64,000 nucleotides of DNA, from positions 18,347,692-18,411,691 of the forward strand of contig NC_092367.1 of NCBI RefSeq assembly GCF_030848805.1. The letters run 5' to 3'. The notes under the pieces are model-generated. The model was not told the DNA's origin, ran no database searches, and saw nothing but the letters and a program-made list of their open reading frames with translations. Positions 13,674 through 25,700 of this stretch are shown here, piece after piece (the stretch's first letter is position 1; each line of letters opens with the position of its first letter). The stretch comes from Temnothorax longispinosus. Its lineage: Eukaryota > Arthropoda > Insecta > Hymenoptera > Formicidae. The translations under genes and the position numbers were made by a program.

Positions 13674-14268
13674 ATCGGCGCCTCTTTACTTCCTCGCTCC
13701 TTTCTGCTTATTAGTGTCAATTAAAAGCCCGTAACATATTGCTGTAATAATAAAACATTACTGTAGTGTATATCAACAAGTTTCTAGCCTAAAATTACCG
13801 ACAGTCTGGGATTTCTATATTAAAATTACATTTGTCGATATTTGGAAATATTATTTTTGTTAATATTTATGGGCTTTTAAATAAACAGAGATATAAACTT
13901 ACTCCGCGAAAAGGGAAATTAGTTAACGATTATGCACACAAATACAACGCACGTGGGCAAGTCCTCGGTTTCAAATTTTAGGTTATTTCACGCATGGATT
14001 CAGCGCTCCCGGCTCCGTGCTCCGTGTGAAACAAATCAAAAGCCTTTACTATTATATTTTTTATCGTAATATGATAACGTGCCGAACAGCGAACATCGGT
14101 AAAGTAGAAGGAAAACATAATCGGCAGAGATATTCTAAAAATGTTCCAATATATTTTCAAGAATTATAATTTCGAGATTTCAAGATTTTGAAGATATTTA
14201 ATTTTCTTTTTCAATTCTTATTATTTGTCTATTTTTTCACAATTTTAAAGCTTACATTAATTATTTTA
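13674..14268. other. BMS1 upstream region
   Basis: AT-rich intergenic sequence that must hold the BMS1 promoter. No gene or clear core-promoter motif seen. Confidence 0.5.
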
Positions 14269-14505
14269 TTAACACTTTGAGTGCCAAGCAGGTTTCGGCA
14301 TTAAACTTAATAAATATAATATATTATTTAAATATTTTACTGCTTTTTTAATGTCTTAAGAAAATTTATATTATTTATTTCATATCTTAAATGTTTAGTC
14401 AAATTATTCTTAATCGAGTAAATAAGATCGTCACTCACAAACGGGGTTTTTACGGAAATTTATTCATCATCCTAGATATGAATGACATAGCACTCAAAGT
14501 GTTAA
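14269..14505. mobile_element. piggyBac-like MITE with TTAA ends
   Basis: Perfect 16-bp terminal inverted repeats begin and end with TTAA (TTAACACTTTGAGTGC and its complement). The interior is 205 bp and AT-rich, with no open frame. TTAA target sites are the mark of piggyBac elements, so this looks like a non-autonomous derivative. Confidence 0.75.
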
Positions 14506-16059
14506 TCATTAATTACATTAATTGAAATCTGAATTCGATTGAAAAACTGAATTTCTTCTTAAAGTTTCAACACCAGTGACAACACAAGGACAAATTTTTC
14601 TAAACGCATAATGCATTTTCCCGCAACAATTAGCTTACGCGCGAATTATTGAATTTTTCTTTTATTAGCCGTCGGCTCTTGTAAAACCATCCTATAATCA
14701 TTTCCTACGAGTATAATTTAGAAAGAAAAAAATTTCTCCTCAATTAAACGCTCCGCGCACGTGTGCCATGCTCGCCTGAAGATCGATTGTTGTTATTTTT
14801 CGTCATACGGCCCACGCGATAATACGCCTCACGTGCTCCAGATCTCATCCGCGTAATGCAAACGCGTAGGTATAACGTGTCGCTTGAAACCGGTCAGGAA
14901 ATTGCCACGACGAAGGTAACGAGCCCTCCGCGCGGACCCTTTAGCACCGAACAATGCTGCGCGGCGATTGGAAAGTCATCGATCATGTATCCTAATTCGC
15001 GCGGTGTGCCGCGCGTGATATTGTAAAATTTCCGACGATGATCGATCGTCCTCGAACTCCCGGGAGAACCGACGCAGATCGTCCGAGGTTGATCACCGCA
15101 AACGCGCGGTGCCGCGCAACTTCGCGCCGTCGATGAGGTACACACATCACGATAACGAGAAAAAAAGAGCGAGATAAATATTCCGCAAATAGAATATATG
15201 TATAGTTTTTCGATAAAGCGCAGAGAGTGGATTTTGCGGCAATTGCGATGAAGCGCCGTCGCCGGTTTCCATCCAGCGCGCGATTTACATTGATACGAGC
15301 GATTAATACATAAAAACCGTAATGCTTCTTCTATCGAGACTTTTTATACTCCACGCTAATATAAATATGATAAATAAATAAATAAATATATTTATGATAT
15401 AATGTAATAATAATAATAATAAAATAAAATAATTTAATTAATGACGTTAATTTAATTAATTATAATTAATTGTAATTAAAATTAATTATAACATAGGAAT
15501 AGAATAATAATATACGTATCGCGTGGATAAATTTTCTTTGAACGTTCGTTTCGGTCTGAAACTCGAAATGCCACTTGTGAATCTCTCATACGTTTACACG
15601 ACTGTTCGCCAAGGTCTTATTGTAACACGTTGAAAAAAAAAAATCGGGGTAGTTCTCCGCTTAATGAACCGCTCGTGTCCGGTTTGCGCATTGCAGTTTC
15701 GGTCTGTCAAGCCGGGACTGACAGCTGTCGCCTTTTAAAACCGCGGCCGAAAAAATTGTTTAATATACGAGCGTACGTATACATCGCGCCGCGCGCACTT
15801 GTCCCGCAATTGAACCGCCTTGGACCGCGGCGAATCGCCATGACGACTGGGGTGGCGACTTTCAAATGGGGATGTAATTTTAAGGGTGCGCGCATTTAAA
15901 TTCAACCGAGCGCCGCTCGTGAGTACAGAGTTACTTTCCCCAAACGCGCTTTTTTTTTTTCAACGGAAATCGCGCGCGTTTTTCTTATTTCGACGGGAAC
16001 TCGGGGGAATTGTAGCAAATGGACCGTGAATCCGCTTTGGAAAAAGAAATTTCGCGTAC
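14506..16059. other. Intergenic, no gene seen
   Basis: Mixed composition. A GC-richer block spans about 14750-15130, and an AT-rich block with AAAT, TAA and TTAA simple repeats spans 15360-15500. Short open frames on both strands have no family features. Confidence 0.5.
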
Positions 16060-16310
16060 GGTACACTGTTAAATATTAGAAAATGAAATTTAAACCAATA
16101 CTTTGAGTTGAATAACATGTTATTTTCAACTACCGTGTGTGTCAAAAATTATTATTTTAACACAAAGCAAAATTATTTCAACTCCATTGGTTTAGTTAAA
16201 TTAATATTGGTTTAGTGAAATTAACGACATATTAAGTAGGCGATCTATATGGTTAAAAATAACTCACAATGAGTATGCATAATTAGACACTACGAATTTA
16301 ACAGTGTACC
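16060..16310. mobile_element. MITE with CACTGTTAAA-type inverted repeats
   Basis: Perfect 15-bp inverted repeats (GGTACACTGTTAAAT at the left, its complement at the right) enclose about 220 AT-rich bases. A second, inner inverted pair (TTGAGTTGAA against TTCAACTC) makes much of the unit self-complementary. If the ends are read as CACTG..CAGTG, the target duplication is TA. No coding capacity. Confidence 0.7.
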
Positions 16311-19300
16311 TCTGGTAAGACATATTAAAGTGACTTCGCGTCAAGTACTCCGGTACATATTCCACGACAGCAAATATAACTTACGTAAAATGTGAGCTTT
16401 CGTCAAAAAAGCTTTAATTTATTTGAATTTGATTGCTGCAAACGCTAGGCACGAGGAATTAGGGGGATATATCTCGATTTAGAAATCGCAAAATCAATAG
16501 CGCGATAATCGAAACCGATTAATTTAATGTTAAGTGTGAATGTGACTTGCCGGTGGCAGATCAATCCTTCAAAGGGCGCAAGGGACACAGATGGTGCTGG
16601 ACGTCGTGATTCGACGAAATCGGGAGAATCCTGCCGCCCTATGTGCCCTTAATTGGGAAACAAAGATATCTCGTTCGTGTTGTACAATCTTATTATCCGC
16701 GTGTCGATTCGACTAAATGAAATTAATCGAGGAGGTTTAACTGTAAAAATTTATTGGTAAATCAATCGAAGGAAAAATCCTTTTTGTAGATGTCTATTTG
16801 TATCCTTTGCATGCACGAGAAAGAAATTAAGTTCTTCGGCTTATAACTTTAAATTTTGTAGTAAGTATACTTAGCGCGCAATGGAAACGGGGACAAAAGA
16901 AATAAATCGAAAATATAATAATAAAACAGAATAAATGATTTATATAAAAATTTTATTTATTTATATAAATAATACACATTTCTTAATCTATAATAAATAA
17001 TATATTGAATAAGGAGCTGCAACTGACAAAAAAAAACGTGATTGAAGCGTCCGTTATTAGTGCGTGCAGGATTAACGCGATAAGTTCGTGAAATAAGGGA
17101 CATACGCGCGACGTGTAATTCCCACTATAATCATCCCTGCCCAAGTTTTCCTTATTTCACGACCTTGTTGCGGCGTGCGGCGGCGCAACATCCAGTCATC
17201 GCGGCAGATTTACGAGGGCAAACATCGGGAGGAACGAGCGGGCCGCGAATAATGCAAACGCCTCATAATCGATACCTCGGGCTCGACCGTCATCGCCGCC
17301 GTAACGTGATCGGTGATAAATTCATATTTCCGATCGGTCCGCGTCACGATCGCGGGCGGCGATCAACACAAATCGTAAAGCGTTACGACGACGGTCCTCC
17401 GCCTCGCTTCTAGTCGGGGCCGCGTGCGCGGGACAATGTCTGCCAATTATCGGACGATTGTCGGTGGCCGCCAACTGTCGGTGGTGGCCGGTCAAGTTGC
17501 CGGTCGATCGGGGGAGTGACTGACCACTGCTTCGGTCGAGCACGTCGTTAACTTTTGTCCGCCAGAAAACTGGTCCATCCGGTGCGCTTCGTTTCCGCGA
17601 GACGCGCAAATTGCGGAACAGTTGAGAGAGTCGCGTAACGGGCTGCGTTAAAGCGGTCGTCACATCAATGTGACGCCTCACAATTGTAGAAAGTATTATA
17701 AACTTAAAACTTTATTATACATTTTATTATAAATTGTAAATATTCTTCTATCTGTATAGTTCGAGGTGTATTCATAATAGTATTTGATATAACTTTGTTT
17801 GGGATTATCATCAAGTCATCCGGAGACTGGTTGGATTTCTGGGAATTTCCAGGAAAATATTAGATATGATTGTTAAAAGCGATGGAGTTTTCAGAGATAA
17901 CAATTAGCATAACTAGAATGTTTCTATATAGTATGAAAAATAATAATTTATTTTAAAACGTTTCAAACTTCGTTAAACATTTTTACATCGAAAGACAAAC
18001 CTTCTATTTTTTTTTCATTGCATCTTGCGAAGAAGATGTTTAAAAAATTACGTGAAGTAAGAAAAGTGTATATAGTAAACCCAATTACAAGCATTCGTAA
18101 AAATCAGTAGAACAAAATATTACGGATTTTTCTGCGTCATTCTCCCTCGATAAATAATTGCAAGGGGAAAAATGGAAACGAGAGAAAAGGAGAGAGAAAG
18201 AGAACTTCGGGCGATGTTGCGGAAATTCTAATATTGTTGCAATCGCGGTCGACCACGGCCGGGCAAATATATATATCGCGGCGGTCCATCTCTCGTATCA
18301 ATCGTGCCTCGTGTTTTTCTAAGAATACATCCGCCCGCTCGCCGACTGGTGACGAGAGCCACGAATACGTAATTTTATGCGTGTTTGCTTTACGCATGGG
18401 GACCACCGCTCCGCGTGTGCGCGTTTTGTATATGACGTTGGGACGGAGGTGTCCTTACTCCCTCCCGCGCGGCGCGTTGTTTGTCCAGAAGATGGACTGA
18501 CCAGCGGCTAAATCCACTCGACATCAGCGCGCGTATATATGCATGATTGAAACGAAATTATGAATAAATATTTGCCGATAGAAAGCACCGGGCTTTCCGC
18601 CCGCTCGGAGGCGATCGTCTCCGAAATTGCGAAACGCGGAATATTTTTTAAAAATTCGTTAGCGTGTATAAATCTGGTGTCTTTTAAATTGTCTCATAAT
18701 AAATAGAATTCTTTTCGTCGGCGGAAAGGTTCCTAAATATACCTGCTTCCCGTTTCCCAGGCGCGCGTTCCGGTAATGTCAGGTGTAACTTCGCGTCCTC
18801 GGCTGTAACGGAGTTAACGCGTGCGGCGCAAATAAGCGATTCTACGCAATGGAAAAAAGAAACGTACGAATATCGAGGACTGCATAGACGGGCACGTTCC
18901 TCCTGTTCCCTCGAAAAGAGTAACGCGGACACGCGCGTGTGCGCTTCTTGTGCCGCGCATGGGTGTACGCAAACACCTCGATTTGCGCCACGTGTCTTCA
19001 CGTGCAGAAGTCGCGTGCGGACCGGAAGTACGAGGACGGATACTTTGGCCCTACTCACGGCCCGTAATACGGAACGATGTAAGTCATTGATATCGTAACC
19101 TGCGCGGCGCTTAATGGGTACCGGATGACTCACACAGGCAGCGTCCCCGTTCTCTTTCTCGAGTCGGACCTTTTTCTTTTTTTTTTAGATAGGGACGAAT
19201 GCTTTAAATCTTCAGGTATCGATTTTCCGCGCTCTATCGAGCTCAACCAAATTGCCTGCAATGCAGAGAACGCGCCGCCATCACGAATAAGTCTCATTTA

Positions 19301-21480
19301 TAAAGTCAAAGATAAATCGCGCGAGATTTCGCGGAAGTGATATTAGATGGACTCTATTTAAATCGACCCTTTCCTTTCGTTCGAGAGCCAAAATATAAGT
19401 CGTAGCGGCAAACTGCACAAACGTATAGGTACATAAATTGCTGAGTCGAGTCGAAAGATATTTAATAAGCTAAAATTTCGAAGCGCGTCAATTTTTAAAT
19501 AAGATAATCCAAAGAGGATCTTCGGCGAGGATCCAGCTCCCGACAGAGAGTCGACATTTGGATTTACATCATCCCTTTATAAAATTCCAGCCAGGGGAGC
19601 GCGCGATCACGCGATACCTATGGGAACCGGGTGTCCTCTCGCGCTCCTCCTGTCCAGGAGGGAGGAGGCATTAAAAGGCACGGCGGATCCGCGCGCAGGA
19701 AGATATTACATAATACGGAATAAGGACTATCCGTAGGGTGGGCTCTCGTGAGCTCGGGGCGACGAAGAATGGCCGATCGGTGGTGCGAGGCGCAAAAAAA
19801 AAAAAAAACGGGCACGCGATCCACTTTGTGCATTCCTCCCTTCCTCTCGTTCTCTTTCTCTCTCCTTCTCTCTCTCTTTCTTTTTACCTCGTCTCGCGCC
19901 CTTGATCGCGTGATGACGTGTGCTGGACGTGTGTGCACGCGACGCGGTGTGCAGCACGTCTCGCGATACCCGCTGCGATCATCGTCGCGCCGTTTTCATC
20001 GCTCGCCCGGCATGCAATCGGCCCGGGAAATAAGGGAACGATCTGCAAGACGTAGCCGTAGCGCGATGTTAATCTGCATTAATCTCTGTTTACGATATGC
20101 GGTTTCTCGGGAAACTGATTCGCGTGTGTAATCCAACGGAGAGATCGATATTTTTCGGAACTTCTTTGCGTCGTGCATAATTGCAAGAGCGAAAATGTTG
20201 TTGCATGCGCAACACACATTGTAACAATTTTAAAATACTCTCTATAATACTCTGTTTTAATTTTAAAATGTTGGGATAAAAGCTTTGCGAATCTCCACGA
20301 TATCGAGAAGCATTTTCGATCGCATTTATTAAGTTTCCTTTTAGATACATGCATAAAAGTAAACGAGTTTATATTAAAGAAAAATTTATATTAAGAGATG
20401 AAAGATAAAAACGTGAGAAACGTGAGAGCTCTCGCTATATTTTTTAGATTAATTTTAATTAAGGAACGCTAAGAATAAAATTGTGTAACGGATTTTACTT
20501 CTTTTTACGGGTTTCTCGAAACATGTTCACGCGCGTTTCGAATCAACTTTTCCCAGAATGGTTTTTCAATTTACTTTCTGCATTTCATGTCGCGTAATCG
20601 CGCCCGGTCGATCTCCGCTGAAAAGTTAACGATACGATTAGTCAGCTCCGTTCCCAGGCGCCGATAATCATGCGAGCGCGTGCCGCGTACGATTCCTGTG
20701 TGAACTTTATCGTGATCGCACCCCCCTGCTCCTCCCTCTATCTCCCTTTCTCTCTTCCTCTCTTGCAAACGTTCCCCCTTCCGTACTCCTGACACGCGTG
20801 AACGTCTCCGCGACGTACGTACGAGCGTGCGAACGCAGAAGGGGGGTTGCCCCCTACGCGAGGGTGGCACCGGAGTGATTTTATGGTGACGCGCGCCTAC
20901 CTTTTCGAGAGATTGAGGCATCGGCTGATTGTCTTTTACCGAATCTTTCAATTTTATTACTCGTTCTCTCTCCCTCGAAAGAATAAAAAGCCTTTCTTCC
21001 TATTTATACAGAGGTATTATAGGGATTCGAGAACGACGAAGTACTTCGATGTGAATGAAATTGTACATATCAGGAGACACGGTGATTGAAACCTCGATAA
21101 ACTGTACTTGAAAATTTACAGTTTGACAAACTTGTTTAACATTAATCTGACACTTAATAATAACGCAGCAATGTTATATATAAATTTTCTTCAACAATAA
21201 AAATTGTCAAAAAATTAGAAATATTGCATTGTATTTTTGAACATGTAAATGACAACCGCGTTCCTTTAGAAGATTATAGTATCGGGAAACGATGATCTGA
21301 AAACGATAATGTCGGGAATAAAATCGGGAAACGATGGGAATTCACGCCAGCCGGGGAAAAGGACGTTTCCGGTCTCTTTCTTCTCGCACATCCGCCGACG
21401 GCGGACGGGCGAGAAGATCGCTTCCTCCTAGGTCTCCTTGACCGAGTGCAGCGCAAGGATCTGGCCGGCAGTCGCACAAT
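16311..21480. other. Intergenic, no gene seen
   Basis: 5 kb without a convincing coding exon. GC/CpG-rich blocks (about 17160-17680, 18700-19130, 19600-20130, 20570-20900) create long chance open frames on both strands with no domain or splice support. A CGTGAGAA Su(H)-type octamer sits at 20412. This sequence may hold distal Hey or BMS1 regulatory DNA, but nothing decides it. Confidence 0.4.
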
Positions 21481-21490
21481 CAAGGGCCCA

Positions 21491-21535
21491 CACGCTCGCA
21501 CACACGCACGCACGCACGCACGCACGCTCGCACAC
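21491..21535. repeat. CACG/CACA simple repeat
   Basis: Imperfect tandem CACG tetranucleotides with CA dinucleotides in the GC-rich region upstream of Hey. Confidence 0.8.
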
Positions 21536-21550
21536 GAGTCGCCGCGGACG

Positions 21551-21558
21551 TTCCCACG
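21551..21558 (-). promoter_or_regulatory. Su(H)-type site upstream of Hey
   Basis: TTCCCACG, i.e. CGTGGGAA on the minus strand, fits the high-affinity Su(H)/CSL consensus YGTGRGAA and lies 1.2 kb before the Hey start codon. Hey genes are direct Notch targets, so the position is sensible. A single octamer can occur by chance. Confidence 0.4.
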
Positions 21559-21821
21559 AAAGTCGCCCCTCCCGATTTACGTTCCCCCATCGACGGCAAC
21601 CCTCTCGCTCTCTCCCGTGCGCCGTGCGCGGGGTGCTTTTCACCTCGGACGGACGGACGGCGCGCGGGGCTCCTCCGGTGCCCCACTCCCCATCCCGAGG
21701 GTGCACACCTCCGATCATCCCCACCAGGATTGCCGATACACCACGCGGTCGTGTGTCGTCCCTGCGTCCTCCCGCACACGACATACGTCGGCCGCCACGC
21801 GACCAGTGCACACGCACATCC

Positions 21822-21876
21822 TGCAGCAGCAGCAGCAGTGGCAGCGGCAGCGGCAGCAGCAACGGCAGCAGCAGCT
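21822..21876 (+). repeat. CAG/CGG trinucleotide repeat in the Hey upstream region
   Basis: Interrupted CAG repeat with CGG and CAA variants, outside the traced coding region. It explains the long low-complexity open frames seen here in several frames on both strands. Confidence 0.8.
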
Positions 21877-22776
21877 CGGCCGAGAGTGCCTGTCCAGGCC
21901 AGTCGCGCGTCTTCCTCCACGAGCACGCACGCGACCGCGAACGACGTCGCGGGTAGCCGCGGCACGTGGGCGCCGATAAACTCCCGCCGTCGACAAGAGA
22001 CAAGTGCGCCGAAGGACCGAGTGCTCCTTTCGCCGTCCGGTAACCGCATCCCGCCGCGCGCAGCCCTGACCTTCCTCAAGATTCCGCCACGCGAGTTTCA
22101 CGAAATGTTTCAACGAGGTGGAAGTCGCGCGACCTTTAGTCGTCCGTGAAAGAGTTATCTTCAAGTTCGGAGCATCTTCCGGATCGGATTTTTTTCCGGA
22201 ATTCGGGAATCCCGCCGCACGAGTTTCGTCATTTTTTTTATTTTTAATTCATGGAACTACCGCCGCGCGTTCAACAATAGAAGATCATCGAGGATTTTGT
22301 GGGTTCTGCTGATTAATCATAAACACTTGGTGAAGATGGAATGATTTTTATTCGCTGAAGAGATTCTACAGATTTTTCTATAAAAGTGATCGAACTTTAG
22401 ACAGATTACTTCTCCGGAGAAAATTGTATACGCTCGTAAAAAGGACAAAAAGCTACATCATGCTTATCTAATGATAACGGTGTCGTCCGCGAGTTCCAGT
22501 TATCAGTGTCGCTTGATTGCGACTTCCTTCGCCGGCTGACGGCCCATCGACCGCTAACGATCGTTCTCCATCGATCGCAATGCGGCTGCAATGACATCTC
22601 GTCCGGGCATCGCTATGGCACCGACACATCGCGTTAGGCGGTAGCGATTGAGTGACCAATCGATTAAGCATCTCTTCGAATCCTCGTACAGGAGTTGTTT
22701 CATCGATCGCTTCGATCCTCTCGTCCGACGACTCTCCTCTCTCTCTCTCACTCTCTCTTTCTTTCTCCAACGCAAC

Positions 22777-25700
22777 ATGTGGCGGGTGGTGGTCGCGCGC
22801 TCCGACGACAACAGCACCCTGCTGTCCTCCGAGATCACTTCCGGCGCGGTCGCGCCCGGTCACCTTTCGACGCTGTCGGCGCCGCCGTCGGGTCATCATT
22901 GGGGTTACCCGCCGCCGCCGCATCATCCGCCGTATCAGCCGCCGCCGCCGCAGCACCCGGACATGCGTCACCATCACGACATGCGTCCACCCGCCACCCA
23001 CGGTGAGCTTCGGCACGCCATCGCGGCCCCCGGCGACCTCAGGGGTCAGGAGCTGCGACACGAGATGCAGCGACCGGATCTGCGACACCCGGCGGAGATG
23101 CAGAGGCATCAGGAGCTGTCCAGGCACGACATCGCCAGGCATCAGGACGTTCGGCACCAAGAAGTACCGGGCATGAGGCCGGAGATGCCGGAGCTGCGCT
23201 CCAATCACGAGTTCTTGGAACTGAAGATCGATACGGAATTAAGAAGTCAGGACAATAGCCAGCAACAGCAACAGCAGCAGCAACAACAGCAGCAACAGCA
23301 ACAGCAGTCGCAGCAAAGTCAGGGACATCAGCAGAGAAGTCTGAAAAGGACCATGAGCGACTCAGACTGCGACGATGTGTTTTCAGAGGAGAGCGGCAAA
23401 GAGCCGTACGTATATATCTATATTTTTTTATCTCTCCAATCTCTGCATTATTTTACACAAAGGAAGGAAAGATTTTTCGTAACTCAATTTGTATTGTGAT
23501 ATAATTTTCTAAAGTTTAGTCCAGTCGAATAGACACTTCTGATTTCTTCCGAAAATGAAATTGAACATATCGAAAATATTGTTAATTAAATATAATTAAA
23601 ATATGCTTCAACGTACTTGTTGAAACAATCACTCTTCGACGATTGTCGGCCGCTTGCCGACGCGACATATTGCGCCTCTTTGTTCCGCGGTAAAATCGCA
23701 ATCAGGGCGGCATTGTTTCAGCACGGCCGCAATTAATGAGCGAGTTGTTGCGCGTTCCGCGAGGTGGATCAACAATGTATAATTAAAACAAGTTCCTCTC
23801 GCGCGCTCGCAGTCGCAGAATCTTTGAACAAAGGAAGACCCACGGAACGTCTTGACGCGCGCTGTTGTGTTTCTCAACCCTTCTTCAAAATTCTCATTGC
23901 AGATGCAACTCGCCCGGTGGAGACTCATGCCAGCACGCGTCGCGGAAACGCAGGAGGGGGATGATCGAGAAGAAGCGGCGCGACAGGATCAACGCGTCCC
24001 TCGGCGAGCTCAGGAGATTGGTCCCGGCGGCGGCGAGGGATCCTCACAGCGGAAAGCTGGAGAAGGCCGAGATTCTGCAGCTCACCGTCGAGCATCTGCG
24101 CACGCTTCGCAATAAGGGTAAGATCGTGTTGTCTTTTTCAACCCTCTCTCGCCTCCGTGCCGCTCGAGTTATTCGTTTAAATTAAATCGTTACATTCGCG
24201 TTTAATGTTACTCCCGGTATATATATCGCCAGGTGCTATTTTTATCTCTCAATCTTTTAGAACAAGAAAGATTCTGTTAGGGACAATTTAATTTGATATA
24301 TTTAAGCGATGGGGAAAAAATCTAGTTTTGATTTAATTAATCTGTGCTAACGTGATGACGCTGAACGCGCGAAAATCGTTCGAGGTTTATCGCTTCCCGC
24401 AGGAAGTTACGTAACGGAAGTGCACGTCGTGAGACGTAACGGCGTCGAGTAATAAGATCCCTGAATCCGGAAGAAACGCCCTTTCCGTGTAGCGGAACTC
24501 GAAGATGATCCTCCGGGATCAATGAGACACCCCTTTTCTTCGCTCGAGATTCCTCAGGCCCTTCATTTAATGATCCCACGACGTGTACGAAGGCTGCTCA
24601 CTCGCGTCAATTTGATTCCTTACGCCATTATTACACGTCTTTCTGTTAGCCGGCGCTATCGGCCCTTTATTTTCTACCGGAAGACACCTGTTGGCCGTAA
24701 GAGCGGGCAGCGCTAACTGTAACTGCGTAACCGAATGCCCATCTGTCGTCTCTGCGTTTCCTTATTAAGCAGATTCGTGAGAGCGATCACCAGCGTAGAT
24801 TCGTAAACGAGATTTCTAAGATTAGTATATTCGCAACGTCTAATTTTAATAACTGTCCTCTCACGATTATATCTCATTTTATCACCAGCAATTACTTTTT
24901 GTTACAAATATAAAAAAGTAGGTAATTTAATTAAAAGTAGGCACAAATTAATTGAAAAACATTCTCTGAAGAATTTTTATCGCAAACTTTAAGTACACTG
25001 CTTCAGTAACGTTAATGAACAATATTATTATTCATATTTATTTTTACTACAATAATATTAGTTATTATTTTTAATTGCAAAAATCTCTCTTTCTTTCATC
25101 ATTGTATGATTAGTTCACGAGTATAAGTATTTTCGAAAAAGCTACGGTGTCGTGGAGAAAATCGCAAAGCAAAGTGGCATATGGTTTCCCGCGAAGGCCG
25201 AGAAAGAGAGAGGCCGTCCGTAAACCGGGATCCACGGGAGCAGGTGCTGGACCGGGCGCGTAGATCCTGTGGGAAGCACAGGAAGTCAACGACTCTCTGG
25301 AAGTGGTGTTCCCACGATTGGTGGCGGCGGGCCCGGGGATGAGGTGTGTTCCGCGCGCGGCACCCCTCGCGAGGGAGGCGCTCGGCGGATCAGGCCTGGG
25401 GCAGATGTCGAACCCTGTGGGAAACCAGCTAGCTACGCATAAGCGTGCACGGACACGCACCGCACCATCACACGTGCGCGTATTTGAGCGCGTGTGTGTG
25501 TGCTGTGCGCGCGCGCGCTTGCTCGCGGCGACCTCCTTATTTGTAAATGTGTGCGAGGGGCGCGACCCATCCCCAAAAGTGAGCGATATTAAATTTAATA
25601 TCGCCAAATAAAGCGATCGCGGCATTTGGACCGGCGAGAACGATATAGTGCCTTCGATCGCGAGGTTTACACGACATTCGAAAATTAAGCTTCGGTAGCG

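Noticed and set aside
18684..19133. 149-codon minus-strand open frame
   Set aside because: No family signature, CpG-rich block, no supporting splice context.
21428..22164. Overlapping 140-200-codon open frames in several frames on both strands
   Set aside because: GC-rich, CAG/CACG-repetitive DNA with few stops; no domain, no splice support, and it lies upstream of the Hey start.
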